Shown in pieces: positions 55,532 through 64,000 of a DNA stretch of 64,000 nucleotides. The DNA comes from DASWJZ01 sp963761005 (GTDB lineage Bacteria; Pseudomonadota; Alphaproteobacteria; Rhizobiales; Afifellaceae): assembly GCA_963761005.1 (NCBI GenBank), contig CAVXFK010000027.1, forward strand, positions 186,001-250,000, written 5' to 3'. Within the stretch, counting starts at the first letter, position 1; the number at the start of each line of letters is the position of its first letter. Below the pieces are notes generated by a model, which saw only the letters and a program-made list of their open reading frames with translations, had not been told where the DNA came from and did not search any database. The translations under genes and the position numbers were made by a program.

Positions 55532-56557
55532 TCAGGTGCGCACGCTCTCCGACTGTCGATAGCGGTCAAGCGTGACGGCGCCGATGATGACCAGGCCCTT
55601 GACGATGTACTGCCAGACGTCGGGCACGCCGGTAAGGATCAGTCCATTGCTCATCACGGCGATGATCAACGCGCCTACGAGAGTTCCCCAGATAGAGCCG
55701 ATCCCGCCGACAAAGCTCGTGCCGCCGAGGATTACCGCGGCGATAGCGTCGAGCTCGTATGACTGGCCGAGCTGGATGCCGTTCGCGGCATAGAGGCGGC
55801 CGGCGGACATCACGCCGCCGAGGCCGGCACAAAGCCCGGAGAAGCTGTAGACGAAGAGCAGCACCGCCCAGACGCGGATGCCGGCAAGGCGGGCGCCGCT
55901 GGGATTGCCGCCGACCGAATAGACATAGATGCCGAGCACCGTCCTGCGCAGGATGAACCACGACATGATGGTCGTGGCGGCGGCGATGACCACCAGGAAC
56001 GGAATGCCGAAAAGCGTGCCGCTGCCGACATAGGCAAAGGGCAGGTCGGTATTGATGACGGTCTTATCCTGGCCGAGAAGCCGCGCGAAGCCGCGCACCG
56101 CGGTCAGCGTGCCAAGGGTCACGATGAAGGGCGGCAATCGGAAGCCGGCGATGAGGCCACCGTTGATTGCGCCACAGATCAGCCCCGCCAACAACCCGGT
56201 CGGGAGCCCGAGCCAACCGAAGCCTTCCCAGCCGGGGAGCTTGGAGACGATCAGTGCCACCATGGCAGCGGCGGCAAGCATCGAGCCGACGGAGAGATCG
56301 ATGCCGGAGGTGAGGATGACGAAGGTCATGCCGGCCGCGAGCACGATGTTTATCGATGCCTGCTGGGCGACGATCGAAACGTTCTGCAGCGAGAAGAAGC
56401 GGTCGTTCAGAAGCTGGAAGACGATGCAGACCAGGACGAGAACCGGCAGCATGCCGAGCGTTCGGAGCCCGAAGCCGACGCCCTGGCGTACGAGGTGCAT
56501 CGTCGGCGTCTGTGTGGCGGCTGCCCGGCCGGAGCCTTCCGCGCGGCGCACCGTCAT
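55532..56557 (-). CDS. Ribose-type ABC transporter permease
   Basis: RbsC-like permease, 341 aa, about ten hydrophobic segments. It contains ILTSGIDLSVGSMLAAAAMV, the family motif, and LDAIAAVILGGTSFVGGIGS near the end. It forms a CUT2 importer with the two genes upstream. The substrate is a pentose or other small sugar or polyol. Its start overlaps the ATPase stop (ATGA). Confidence 0.92.
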   Translation of the reverse strand: MTVRRAEGSGRAAATQTPTMHLVRQGVGFGLRTLGMLPVLVLVCIVFQLLNDRFFSLQNVSIVAQQASINIVLAAGMTFVILTSGIDLSVGSMLAAAAMVALIVSKLPGWEGFGWLGLPTGLLAGLICGAINGGLIAGFRLPPFIVTLGTLTAVRGFARLLGQDKTVINTDLPFAYVGSGTLFGIPFLVVIAAATTIMSWFILRRTVLGIYVYSVGGNPSGARLAGIRVWAVLLFVYSFSGLCAGLGGVMSAGRLYAANGIQLGQSYELDAIAAVILGGTSFVGGIGSIWGTLVGALIIAVMSNGLILTGVPDVWQYIVKGLVIIGAVTLDRYRQSESVRT

Positions 56558-58146
56558 TGCCCGGCGCTCCGGGCTTCGGCATCCTCGGCGGTGGCTACCT
56601 GCATCACCGCCTCCTGGGTGAGCGGCGTACCGTCAGCGGGATCAATTTCGCCGACGATACGGCCGGAGCGCATCACCAGCACGCGGTCGGCGATGCCGAT
56701 GATCTCCGGCAGCTCGGAGGAGATAAAGACGATTCCCATGCCACCGCGTGCGAGTTCGTCCATGATCCGATAGATTTCCGACTTGGCACCAATATCGACC
56801 CCGCGGGTCGGCTCGTCGAGGATCACCACCCGCGGCCTCGGCTGCAAGAGGCGCGACAGAAGCACCTTCTGTTGATTGCCTCCCGAAAGCGACCCGACCA
56901 GGCTGCGCACGTTCTTCACCCTGATGGAGAGGGACTCGATCGCAGCCCAGGCGCGGCTGTTGGATCTGGCGAAATCGACGACGCCGGCGAACCGCGCGTC
57001 GGCCGCCAACACCATCGTGTTGACGTTGTCGCGCATCGACATGTCGAGGAACAGGCCGAGGCTTTTCCGATCTTCGGTCAGGTAGACAATGCCGGCGTCG
57101 ATGGCATCGCGCGGCGTCGCGATGGTGAGCTCCTCACCGTCGAGTGTAATGCTGCCGCCGATCTTCGGATCGGCGCCGAAGATCAACCGCGCCATCTCGG
57201 TGCGGCCAGAGCCGACGAGACCGGCGATCCCGAGAATCTCGCCGCGGCGCAAGCCAAACGAGCAGCCGTGGACGCGCCGGCCGTCGCGGATGTTCTCGAC
57301 GGCGAAGAAGGGATTGCTGTCAAGCGGCTCGCTGCGAGCTTCTTTCTTGTAGAAGCCGGCAAGGTCGCGCCCGACCATCATCCTGACGATCCTTTCGGGC
57401 GTCAGCTCGTCGCGCGAGATCGTGCCGACCACGGTGCCATCCCGGAGCACCGTGACGCGGTCGGCGAGACGCGCCACCTCCGCCATGCGATGGCTGACAT
57501 AGATGATGGCGAGCCCCCTTTCGCGCAGCTTGACGATGAGATCGAACAGCCGCTCCGATTCATGCGCGGAGAGCGCCGCAGTCGGCTCGTCCATGACCAG
57601 GATGCGTGCATTGGCATGGATGGCGCGGGCGATCTCGACGAGTTGGCGCTCGGCGAGCGAAAGGCTCGATACGACGTCGGCAGGGGAAAAGGTTGCGCCG
57701 AGGCTTTCGAGGATGCCGCGGCAGCGCGTCTCCATCGCCTTCCTGTCGGCGAAAATGCCCTTTCTGATCTCGCGGCCGAGGTAGATGTTCTCGGCGACCG
57801 TGAGGTTCGGGCTGAGGCTTAGCTCCTGGTAGATGACCGCAATCCCCATGGCGAGGGCGGCGGCGGGAGTGTCCATCTTCGCCGGCACGCCGTCGACGCG
57901 GATTTCGCCCTGATCGGCAGCGAACACTCCGGCGAGGATCTTGATCAGCGTCGACTTGCCGGCGCCGTTCTCTCCCATCACCGCATGCACCTCGCCCGCG
58001 ACGACCGAGAGGTGCGCGTCGATCAGCGCGCGGACGCCGGCGAAGTGCTTGGAGATGTGCCGCATTTCAAGAAGCGGAGTGGCGCTTGTCGATGCACGCT
58101 CCACTGAGATCGTCTGGCGGTCATCGGTCATTGCGAAGCGCGCCAT
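56554..58146 (-). CDS. Ribose-type ABC transporter ATPase (two-domain)
   Basis: RbsA-like ATPase, 530 aa, two ABC modules. The first has Walker A GENGAGKST and the signature LSLAERQLVEIARA; the second has LVGSGRTEMAR, the signature LSGGNQQKVLL and Walker B VVILDEPTRGVD. The second module's degenerate Walker A is normal for this family. A start five codons later (58131, MTDDRQTIS) is equally possible. Confidence 0.93.
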   Translation of the reverse strand: MARFAMTDDRQTISVERASTSATPLLEMRHISKHFAGVRALIDAHLSVVAGEVHAVMGENGAGKSTLIKILAGVFAADQGEIRVDGVPAKMDTPAAALAMGIAVIYQELSLSPNLTVAENIYLGREIRKGIFADRKAMETRCRGILESLGATFSPADVVSSLSLAERQLVEIARAIHANARILVMDEPTAALSAHESERLFDLIVKLRERGLAIIYVSHRMAEVARLADRVTVLRDGTVVGTISRDELTPERIVRMMVGRDLAGFYKKEARSEPLDSNPFFAVENIRDGRRVHGCSFGLRRGEILGIAGLVGSGRTEMARLIFGADPKIGGSITLDGEELTIATPRDAIDAGIVYLTEDRKSLGLFLDMSMRDNVNTMVLAADARFAGVVDFARSNSRAWAAIESLSIRVKNVRSLVGSLSGGNQQKVLLSRLLQPRPRVVILDEPTRGVDIGAKSEIYRIMDELARGGMGIVFISSELPEIIGIADRVLVMRSGRIVGEIDPADGTPLTQEAVMQVATAEDAEARSAGQ

Positions 58147-58162
58147 TCACCGGGCATTTGCG

Positions 58163-58192
58163 GCATCGCGCGGCGTTACCGCCGCGCGATGC
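58163..58192 (-). repeat. Intercistronic hairpin after the ribose-type binding-protein gene
   Basis: A perfect 12-bp stem (58163-58174 with 58181-58192), extendable by one G:C pair, with a 4-nt loop and no T-run, in the 70-bp gap between binding protein and ATPase. Confidence 0.65.
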
Positions 58193-58216
58193 GCGATGGA
58201 TGAGGCTGGCCGGAGC

Positions 58217-59146
58217 CTAGTTGGCGGTCCAACCCTTGTACTGGGCGATATTATCGCGATTGACGATGGTCGGGGTGATCAGAATCACGGGGGAGTCCGG
58301 TTTCTTGCCCTCGAAGATATCGTAGCCGACCCTGACGGCTTGGCCGCCGACGTCAAACGGCGATTGGGCCGCCGAGCCGACAAAGTTGCTGGTGGGATCC
58401 TTCAGGGCTGCTTCCGCCTCGGGCGAGCCGTCGATGCCGGTGATCGCCACCTTGCGCCCAAGCTGTTTGGCCGCAAGATCAGCGCCCATCGCCATCTGGT
58501 CGTTGATCGAGAAGACGCCCTGAATGTCCGGAAAGCGGGTAAACAGGGTCTGCATCACCTTGAGGCCCGAGTCGCGCGAGCCGTCGCCGCGCTGGTCGGA
58601 GGAGATGACCTTCATGTCGGGATACTGTGCGATGGCCTCCTTGCAGCCGTCGACACGCTGCTGGATCGCCACCATCGGCACGCTGTCGATGATGACCACG
58701 TTGCCCTTGTGTTGCAGATAGTCGGCAAGGTACTGGCACGAAACGCGGCCCGCCGCAGTGTTGTCGACGGTGATATTGACCAGCGCCCCCTTGGCGCCCG
58801 CGTCGAAGCCGATGACCGTGACGCCCGCGTCGAGCGCCTTCTTGACCTCCGGCGCAATCGCCTCGGAGTCGGCGGCATTGATGAAGATGATGTCGGTGCC
58901 GGCGCTGATCATCGTTTCGATGGCGCTGACTTCCTTGTTGAGGTCGTAGTCATGGGAGACCGCCGTGAACTTCACGTCGGGATTGATCTTCTTGACTTCG
59001 GTCTCCATGCCCTTTGCGAGTGCGACATAGAAAGGATTGCCGAGCGGCCCGAGCGTTACGCCCACGGACTTCAGGTCCTTGGCCTGCGCCCCCGCCGATA
59101 GCGAAAGCGCCAATACGACCGCAGCGCTCATTAGTGCTTTTGACAT
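58217..59146 (-). CDS. Ribose-type ABC transporter periplasmic binding protein
   Basis: CUT2 (RbsB-like) binding protein, 309 aa, with a signal peptide (SAAVVLALSLSAGAQAKD). It contains GTDIIFINAADSEAIAPEVK, VFSINDQMAMGADLAAKQLG and ITGIDGSPEAEAALKDPTSN, all family blocks. It is the first gene of the leftward operon with ATPase and permease. It is divergent from the cupin gene, with operator-like repeats between. Confidence 0.93.
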   Translation of the reverse strand: MSKALMSAAVVLALSLSAGAQAKDLKSVGVTLGPLGNPFYVALAKGMETEVKKINPDVKFTAVSHDYDLNKEVSAIETMISAGTDIIFINAADSEAIAPEVKKALDAGVTVIGFDAGAKGALVNITVDNTAAGRVSCQYLADYLQHKGNVVIIDSVPMVAIQQRVDGCKEAIAQYPDMKVISSDQRGDGSRDSGLKVMQTLFTRFPDIQGVFSINDQMAMGADLAAKQLGRKVAITGIDGSPEAEAALKDPTSNFVGSAAQSPFDVGGQAVRVGYDIFEGKKPDSPVILITPTIVNRDNIAQYKGWTAN

Positions 59147-59347
59147 ATGCCCTCTCCTTGGCTTGCGAATCGCTCCCTAAGCGATGCTCTTTTGGATTTG
59201 TCGTGATCCCGCGGGATCACCTTTGACCTCTGTCGGAACCTTCGATCCGAGGGTTTCCCGTAGTCGGCAGAAACGTCTCCATCGCCTGCCTTCTCCAGCG
59301 GGAAGCGGTCTCCGGCCGCGACGAGCGACAGTTCTTGTCGCCGTATA

Positions 59348-59356
59348 AAACGATTT
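59348..59356. promoter_or_regulatory. LacI-type operator-like site 1
   Basis: AAACGATTT within TATAAAACGATTTAAGA, about 200 bp upstream of the binding-protein gene; near-copy of the site at 59508. Confidence 0.45.
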
Positions 59357-59507
59357 AAGAACAAGCTCGGCGCGCTTGTCAACTCCGGATCGGCGGCGCC
59401 TGAGCGGCCTCTCTATTGGAAGCCCTCCTTTGGCCAATGTCAGCCACCAATTGAGAAAACGGCGATGCCGTTTGATCACAATTGACCAATCGCGCCACGC
59501 TATATAA

Positions 59508-59516
59508 AAACGGTTT
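59508..59516. promoter_or_regulatory. LacI-type operator-like site 2
   Basis: AAACGGTTT within TATAAAAACGGTTTAAACA, about 140 bp upstream of the cupin gene, 160 bp from site 1. Confidence 0.45.
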
Positions 59517-59657
59517 AAACAGAGGAGGCGTCCGAACGTATCCGTCTTGCAACGCCCGTGGCGGGCGATCGGCAGTCATGACGGTACGCCCGCGGCGACT
59601 CCAAGAACGAGATCAAGCAAGAGAAACGCTGCAAAGCCTGGACGAAGGGAATTTTCG

Positions 59658-60086
59658 ATGAGCACTGTCGAAGACAGCCATTTCAAAGTGAAGGCCGATG
59701 AAGTGAAGTCCGACTCCACGCTCAAGGAGGAGCGCGGCTGGCATAAGATGGATGTCCGCTGGCTCGTCACGAGCAAGAACATGGATTCGAAGCAGACGGT
59801 CGTCGGACGCACGATCATGCCGCCGGGCGTGAAGTCCAAGCATTCCATCCACCGCCACCCGAATGCTGAGGAATGGGAGTACATCGTCTCTGGCGTGGCG
59901 CTGAAGCACGTCGGAGGCGAGTCGTTCACGCTGCGCGCGGGTGAACTCGCCTTCATTCCGCGCAATGTCTATCACGGGCTGGAAAACGCCTCCGATACGG
60001 AGCCGCTGGTTACGCTCTGGGGGTATTGCGGCGCCTCGAGCCTGGAGGAAGCAGGCTACGTCATCCCTGAAGACGACAAAGAGTAG
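59658..60086 (+). CDS. Cupin-domain protein
   Basis: 142-aa single-cupin protein. Metal-binding motif 1 is in KHSIHRHPNAEEWEYIVSG, motif 2 in GELAFIPRNVYHGLEN. The start at 59658 follows GAAGGGA; the longer upstream frame is not used. Cupins of this size are isomerases, lyases or sensors; no substrate can be inferred. It is divergent from the ribose-type importer and shares its operator region, so it may be co-regulated. Confidence 0.8.
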   Translation: MSTVEDSHFKVKADEVKSDSTLKEERGWHKMDVRWLVTSKNMDSKQTVVGRTIMPPGVKSKHSIHRHPNAEEWEYIVSGVALKHVGGESFTLRAGELAFIPRNVYHGLENASDTEPLVTLWGYCGASSLEEAGYVIPEDDKE

Positions 60087-60185
60087 TCGCATCGGCCCCG
60101 TCCTGGCCGCGCGCCGGGCGGGGGACGTTTGCCGAGCAGCGTGAAGTCGGGCTGACGCGCTGCGCCAGCCCGCGCAACCCAGCCG

Positions 60186-61685
60186 TCAAGTCCCGCGCGT
60201 CAGAAGATCGTCGATCGCATCGAAGTTGCCTTCGTGCCGATGCTGGATCTCGTCGTGCTTCAGGTGGATATGATGCGCCGGCCGGATCTCGAAGCCGACG
60301 CGCGAGGCGATGTAGTCGCGCAACTCCTTTACCATGGTGCGGAGCGCGTTGAGATCGGCGCCAAGGACCTTGCCCTGCCACTTCCTCACGTGGCCGGCGA
60401 CAAAAACCATGTCGATGTTGGCGTTCTCGGTCGACGACACGATGGTCCCGATCGCGTTGTTGACAGGCATGTTGTTCAGGTCCTCGGCGCGGATGGCGAT
60501 GAGATCGGCGTATTTGCCAGGCGTGAGCGTACCGATCTGAGCTCCGAGGCCTACGGCATGGGCGGCATTCCGTGTGGTGTAGGTAATGACGTCGCGGTGG
60601 TCGATCAGCGCCGGCGCATTGTTTTCGCCGCGATATTTCCGCGCCTTCGCCAGCATTCGCTGCGTATTCAGGGTCACACGCATCTGGGTGAACATATCGC
60701 CGGCGAGGCATACTTCGACGTCGCCGCTCAGGCACGGCTGGATGCCATGGTCGAGTGCCGCCTGGATGACGGGAACGCCATCACCGAGACCGAGCTGCTG
60801 TTCCGACGTCGTGGCTAGCGTGATTTTCGTTCCCGCCTCCGCGATCAACCGCCATCCCTCCTCGGGCATCGCATTGCAATGGATCAGTGTCAGGTCCGGA
60901 CCGAGCAGCCCGGCGCGGCCCATCTCGACGATCTCATCGCAGCGCTGGCCCATTACACCGTCCATCGTGATGCCGAAGCCGTGCTCGCGCGCGAACGCAA
61001 AATAGTCCGCGTTGGACATGACCCGCCGCATGTCGATGAACATCCTGACTGTCGTCAGCAAATCCCCACCGGAGCAATAGACGTCGCGGAGGCGGATCAG
61101 ATCCTGCGGCAGGTGCTCGTCCCAGACGCCGGTATTGGAGGGGCCGCCGGCGTGCACCGCGCGGATGCCTGAATCCGCGTAGGACTTGAACACCGCGTCG
61201 GCGTGCGCACGGGTCCGGGTGTTGTGCGAGCAATCGGTGATGCAGGTGACCCCGGAATCGAGCAGCGTCAGCATCGTGAGGAAATTCCCGACATACATGT
61301 CGTGCGGGCGGTACTCGACGGCGAAGTCGCCGTGCAGCGTCTTCACATATTCATGCAGGTCGGCGTCGGGGATGACACGGCGGAACTGGTTCTGCCAGCA
61401 ATGGCGATGCCCGTCGATGAGGCCGGGCATGACGATCATGCCGCCCATCTCGACGACGATCGCTCCGCCATCGGCCGCCGCACCGGAGAGATCTGCGCCG
61501 ACCGCCTCGATCCGCTTGCCGGAGATGAGCACGTCGCCCTCGTCGAAATCTCCGATCGCTGGATCGATCGTGACGACCGTGGCGCCTCTCAGGAGGACGC
61601 GGTCGCGAGGTCCGGCGCGGTCAAGGCGATCCTTGATCGCTGCCCACTCTACTGGGCTTTGTTCATAGTAGGCTCGGACGCGCAT
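60186..61685 (-). CDS. Amidohydrolase-superfamily metal hydrolase (deaminase-like)
   Basis: 499 aa from ATG 61685, which follows GGGGAGA; 28 further upstream codons are not used. The core has GLIDGHRHCWQN (metal-binding His93 and His95), LIHCNAM (His), a late catalytic Asp in CLSGDVEVC, and the C-terminal cap GTLTPGKYADLIAIRAEDLN. It resembles cytosine-deaminase/chlorohydrolase-like amidohydrolases that act on N-heterocycles; the real substrate is unknown. It lies 62 bp upstream of the Gfo/Idh/MocA gene's end, on the same strand. Confidence 0.85.
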   Translation of the reverse strand: MRVRAYYEQSPVEWAAIKDRLDRAGPRDRVLLRGATVVTIDPAIGDFDEGDVLISGKRIEAVGADLSGAAADGGAIVVEMGGMIVMPGLIDGHRHCWQNQFRRVIPDADLHEYVKTLHGDFAVEYRPHDMYVGNFLTMLTLLDSGVTCITDCSHNTRTRAHADAVFKSYADSGIRAVHAGGPSNTGVWDEHLPQDLIRLRDVYCSGGDLLTTVRMFIDMRRVMSNADYFAFAREHGFGITMDGVMGQRCDEIVEMGRAGLLGPDLTLIHCNAMPEEGWRLIAEAGTKITLATTSEQQLGLGDGVPVIQAALDHGIQPCLSGDVEVCLAGDMFTQMRVTLNTQRMLAKARKYRGENNAPALIDHRDVITYTTRNAAHAVGLGAQIGTLTPGKYADLIAIRAEDLNNMPVNNAIGTIVSSTENANIDMVFVAGHVRKWQGKVLGADLNALRTMVKELRDYIASRVGFEIRPAHHIHLKHDEIQHRHEGNFDAIDDLLTRGT

Positions 61686-61746
61686 GGCTTCTCCCCATTC
61701 GATACCGGGTTCTTCTTCGTTCCGACGTCTTGCACGCGGCGCTGCA

Positions 61747-62739
61747 TCAAAGCTTCTGCACCGCTCCACCGTTTCGAGTCGAGGCGACGATCGCCTCGAA
61801 CAAGCGGACGTTCTCGATCAGCTCCTCGTCGGTGAAGCGATACTTCCCGCGTCCCTCGACCGCGTCCGCCCAGGACTCGAAATTCTGGGTCACGGTGTCG
61901 GTTGCCTCGTAGGTGACAACACGCCGGCCGTTCGCATCACGATGCGTGAGGATTGTCGGCTTGCCCTGGTCGACATTGTCCTCGCTGATGATCTCCACCC
62001 AGCCCTTGTCGCCGTAGAGCGTGAAACGGCCGTAGAACGGTGTGGCCGATAGCGACGAGAACGTCGCCCGCACGCCAGACTTGAAGACAATGCCGACTGT
62101 GACGAAGTCCTCTGCGGGCGGGTCGAAGATCATGCTTGCGGAGCGCGCGCGCACTTCGACGGCAGGCCCGGCGATGTTGATGAAGAGGTCGGTGTGGTGG
62201 ATGCCGACTGCGGTCATCATACCAGCCGGCGCGCTTGACGGGCTGAGCCGCCAATTGTCCTTGGCGAGCCTGCGAAAGTTGTCGTGGCTGACATTGCTTT
62301 CGAAGAGAAGCAGTTTGCCGAGCGTTCCCGCGTCGACCATCTTTCTGAGCTCCTCGAAGGCCGGCTCCCAGCGCCGTTCGTGGCCGACACCGAGCGCCTT
62401 GCCCGCCTCGCGACTCGCTTCGACCACCCGCTTCGCGCCGGCACCGGTCATGGTGAGCGGCTTCTCGCAGAAGAGGCTCTTACCGGCGGCGATCACGCGG
62501 AGCGCCTGCTCTTCATGGAGGGCATGCGGCGTCGCCAGCACAACTCCTTCGACCGTCGGGTCGTCGAGCGCAGCGTCCAGCGTCTTGTCGAGCGTGAATC
62601 CGGGCGACTTCCGGAACTCCTCGACGTCGGCCGGCGGCGTCGGATCGATGCCGTAGACGACCTCGAAGCGCGGGCTCTTGTCGAGGCATGAGATGATCTG
62701 CTTGCCCCACCAGCCCAGACCCGCCACTGCCACCTTCAT
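61747..62739 (-). CDS. Gfo/Idh/MocA-family oxidoreductase
   Basis: 330 aa from ATG 62739, preceded by AAGGAGC; a longer frame to 62826 is not used. The Rossmann domain has VAVAGLGWWGKQI, VVLATPHALHEEQALR and the conserved CEKPLTM. The C-terminal domain has MMTAVGIHHTDLFINIAGP with the catalytic-region His. NAD(P)-dependent oxidation of a sugar, inositol-like polyol or related compound; substrate unknown. Confidence 0.88.
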   Translation of the reverse strand: MKVAVAGLGWWGKQIISCLDKSPRFEVVYGIDPTPPADVEEFRKSPGFTLDKTLDAALDDPTVEGVVLATPHALHEEQALRVIAAGKSLFCEKPLTMTGAGAKRVVEASREAGKALGVGHERRWEPAFEELRKMVDAGTLGKLLLFESNVSHDNFRRLAKDNWRLSPSSAPAGMMTAVGIHHTDLFINIAGPAVEVRARSASMIFDPPAEDFVTVGIVFKSGVRATFSSLSATPFYGRFTLYGDKGWVEIISEDNVDQGKPTILTHRDANGRRVVTYEATDTVTQNFESWADAVEGRGKYRFTDEELIENVRLFEAIVASTRNGGAVQKL

Positions 62740-62822
62740 CAAATCTTGCTCCTTGTCCGGCCGACCGTCTGCATAGATGTCATCAGGAACCTCACGCTTG
62801 AGCCGGTGCCGCGTCTTCGGCC

Positions 62823-63770
62823 TCAAGCCCGTCCGAGACCTCCACGTTCTCGCTCTTCAGCTCGAACTCCAGCGATCAGTGCCATCGTCTCGAAGAGGGT
62901 CGCGAAGTCCTGCGCCAGATAGGCCTCGGGGTCGGGCTTGGTCTTAGCGACACCAAAATGCGCCTGAAACATCTCGCGCGTCGCGGCCGTGATTGGCATC
63001 GGCATCTCGTGCTGGCGAGCGAGCGCCAGCCCGAGGTCGACGTCCTTGCGCTGGCCGGCAAGCGGGAGCGTCGTGGTCCAGTCAAGATTGACGAGGGCGG
63101 GCGTTTTGTAGCGGGAGAAAGTCGAGCCCACGACGCTGTCGTTCAGGAACTGCAGGAAGGCGTGGCGTGGTATCCCGGCCTTCTGCGCAAGCAGCGTGAC
63201 TTCCATCATGTGCTCGATAACCACGGCAAGGTGCAGGTTCACGGCGATCTTGCACATGCGCGCGAGCTCGCCTTCGCCGGCATAGGCGGCTCCCCTCGGG
63301 GCGATCGTAAGAAGAAGCGGCTTCACTTGCTCGTAGGCATCACGCGGCCCCGAGACGACGCAGCAGAATTTCCCCGAGCGGACGCATTTCGGGTTGCCGC
63401 TCACCGGCGCGGCGAGAAGCTTCGCGCCAAGCCTGCCGAGACCCTTCCGAACCTCCGCCAACTCGTCCATGCCAATCGTCGAGCAGTCGACAAGCATCCT
63501 CGGTGTTTGCCTGAGACCGTCGCGGAACATGCCTTCCGCGCCGAAGCACACCTCGGCGACATCCTTGCCGGTGTTGAGCATTGTGAAAAGCACGTCAACG
63601 CCGGCGAGATCGGAACGGGATGCAACAACTCTTGCACCCTTCAACTCGTCGGTCTCGGCCTTAGCGCGGGTGCGGTTCCAGATAGAGACGTCATAGCCGC
63701 CCCCGACTAGCCGGGCCGCCATAGGTGCGCCCATCCGTCCAACGCCAATCCATCCGATTTTCATGCTCAT
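62823..63770 (-). CDS. NAD(P)-dependent beta-hydroxyacid dehydrogenase (3-HIBADH-like)
   Basis: 315 aa. N-terminal dinucleotide-binding IGWIGVGRMGAPMAARLVGG, substrate-binding DCSTIGMDE and APVSGNPKCVRSGK, and the catalytic Lys in ARMCKIAVNLHLAV. The family oxidises 3-hydroxy acids such as 3-hydroxyisobutyrate, tartronate semialdehyde or glycerate derivatives. Probably works with the adjacent Gfo/Idh/MocA and amidohydrolase proteins. Confidence 0.88.
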   Translation of the reverse strand: MSMKIGWIGVGRMGAPMAARLVGGGYDVSIWNRTRAKAETDELKGARVVASRSDLAGVDVLFTMLNTGKDVAEVCFGAEGMFRDGLRQTPRMLVDCSTIGMDELAEVRKGLGRLGAKLLAAPVSGNPKCVRSGKFCCVVSGPRDAYEQVKPLLLTIAPRGAAYAGEGELARMCKIAVNLHLAVVIEHMMEVTLLAQKAGIPRHAFLQFLNDSVVGSTFSRYKTPALVNLDWTTTLPLAGQRKDVDLGLALARQHEMPMPITAATREMFQAHFGVAKTKPDPEAYLAQDFATLFETMALIAGVRAEERERGGLGRA

Positions 63771-63792
63771 TCCTCTTCGATGTCCGATATCG

Positions 63793-64000
63793 TCACGCGC
63801 TCAGCCTCTCGCGAAGACCAGCGAGGGCTCGCGAGTCGGCGCATTCGGAAAGCGCCCGCCTGAACTCGGCGACCCCGAGCTCCGCATCGCCATTGCCGAT
63901 GACGACGATCCTTGTGCCCGGCCGAGATTTCCAACTGTGCAGCCGCACTGGCGGATGGAATGTCCGCTGCACACCGTGAATCACGATCGGTCGCGGATCG
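63793..64000 (-). CDS. CobW-family GTP-binding metallochaperone, C-terminal end
   Basis: Only the last 70 or so residues are in the window; the start lies beyond 64000. PIVIHGVQRTFHPPVRLHSW then RTRIVVIGNG matches the C-terminal domain of CobW/COG0523 GTPases (HGVQH.FHPP...W). These deliver metals, especially zinc, to target proteins. Proximity to the metal-dependent amidohydrolase suggests metal supply for it, which is inference. Confidence 0.8.
   Translation of the reverse strand, partial: DPRPIVIHGVQRTFHPPVRLHSWKSRPGTRIVVIGNGDAELGVAEFRRALSECADSRALAGLRERLSA

Larger units (their letters stand above)
59147..59657. other. Divergent regulatory region between rbs-type operon and cupin
   Basis: About 510 bp, no supported gene. 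Two similar sites, TATAAAACGATTTAAGA (59344-59360) and TATAAAAACGGTTTAAACA (59503-59521), share the core AAACG(A/G)TTTAA, typical of LacI-type operators. No LacI gene lies in the window. GAAGGGA before 59658 is the cupin ribosome-binding site. Confidence 0.5.

Noticed and set aside
56356..57822. 488-codon open frame on the plus strand
   Set aside because: Antisense of the RbsA-like ATPase, which has all motifs.

Overview
The window is GC-rich alphaproteobacterial chromosome, most likely Hyphomicrobiales (Rhizobiales). The evidence is the gene order mutM, enoyl-CoA hydratase, rpsT, dnaA, dnaN, recF, gyrB, the DUF2244-nth pair, and the style of the proteins. About half is conserved core and about half is accessory.

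Core, 1-18.5 kb: DUF2244 (cut by the window edge), nth, a HAD phosphatase, cysK, then dut-coaBC-ubiB-ubiE leftward, and mutM, an enoyl-CoA hydratase, rpsT, a rhodanese, dnaA, dnaN, recF, a LysE exporter, gyrB and a DoxX protein rightward, closing with arfB and tRNA-Arg(CCG).

Island, 18.5-55.4 kb: the last 45 bp of tRNA-Arg(CCG) recur exactly at 55357-55401, beside a DUF4102-type tyrosine integrase, so about 36.8 kb is integrated at this tRNA. The left end holds further decayed tRNA 3' ends. Cargo: (a) an AbiV-like abortive-infection gene fused to antisense sequence; (b) a guanidino/polyamine operon at 21.4-29.4 kb (metallo-hydrolase, aminotransferase, agmatinase-like ureohydrolase, Pot-type ABC transporter, nitrilase-type amidase); (c) a sugar operon at 29.9-36.0 kb (ABC transporter, SIS protein, PfkB kinase); (d) a patatin remnant abutting a 5'-truncated IS110; (e) a leftward operon at 38.2-50.4 kb with a sugar-type ABC importer lacking its own ATPase, crotonase, SDR, epimerase-like protein, SMP-30 lactonase, a binding-protein-like protein without signal peptide, CaiB CoA-transferase, a composite DeoR/periplasmic-binding-protein regulator and a MetE-like protein; (f) the element's own genes at 51.7-55.2 kb. 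Paired direct repeats of 11-bp pitch flank the island and also lie between modules, suggesting stepwise accretion.

Right of the island, 55.5-64 kb: a ribose-type ABC transporter, a divergent cupin, then an amidohydrolase, a Gfo/Idh/MocA oxidoreductase, a 3-hydroxyisobutyrate-dehydrogenase-like enzyme and the end of a CobW GTPase.

Several otherwise intact genes, including essential gyrB, carry one-base frameshifts. Five clean cases fall where the restored sequence is GANTC, the CcrM methylation site. This looks like systematic long-read error at methylated bases rather than gene decay. A second frameshift cluster at 40.6-46.8 kb does not follow that rule.
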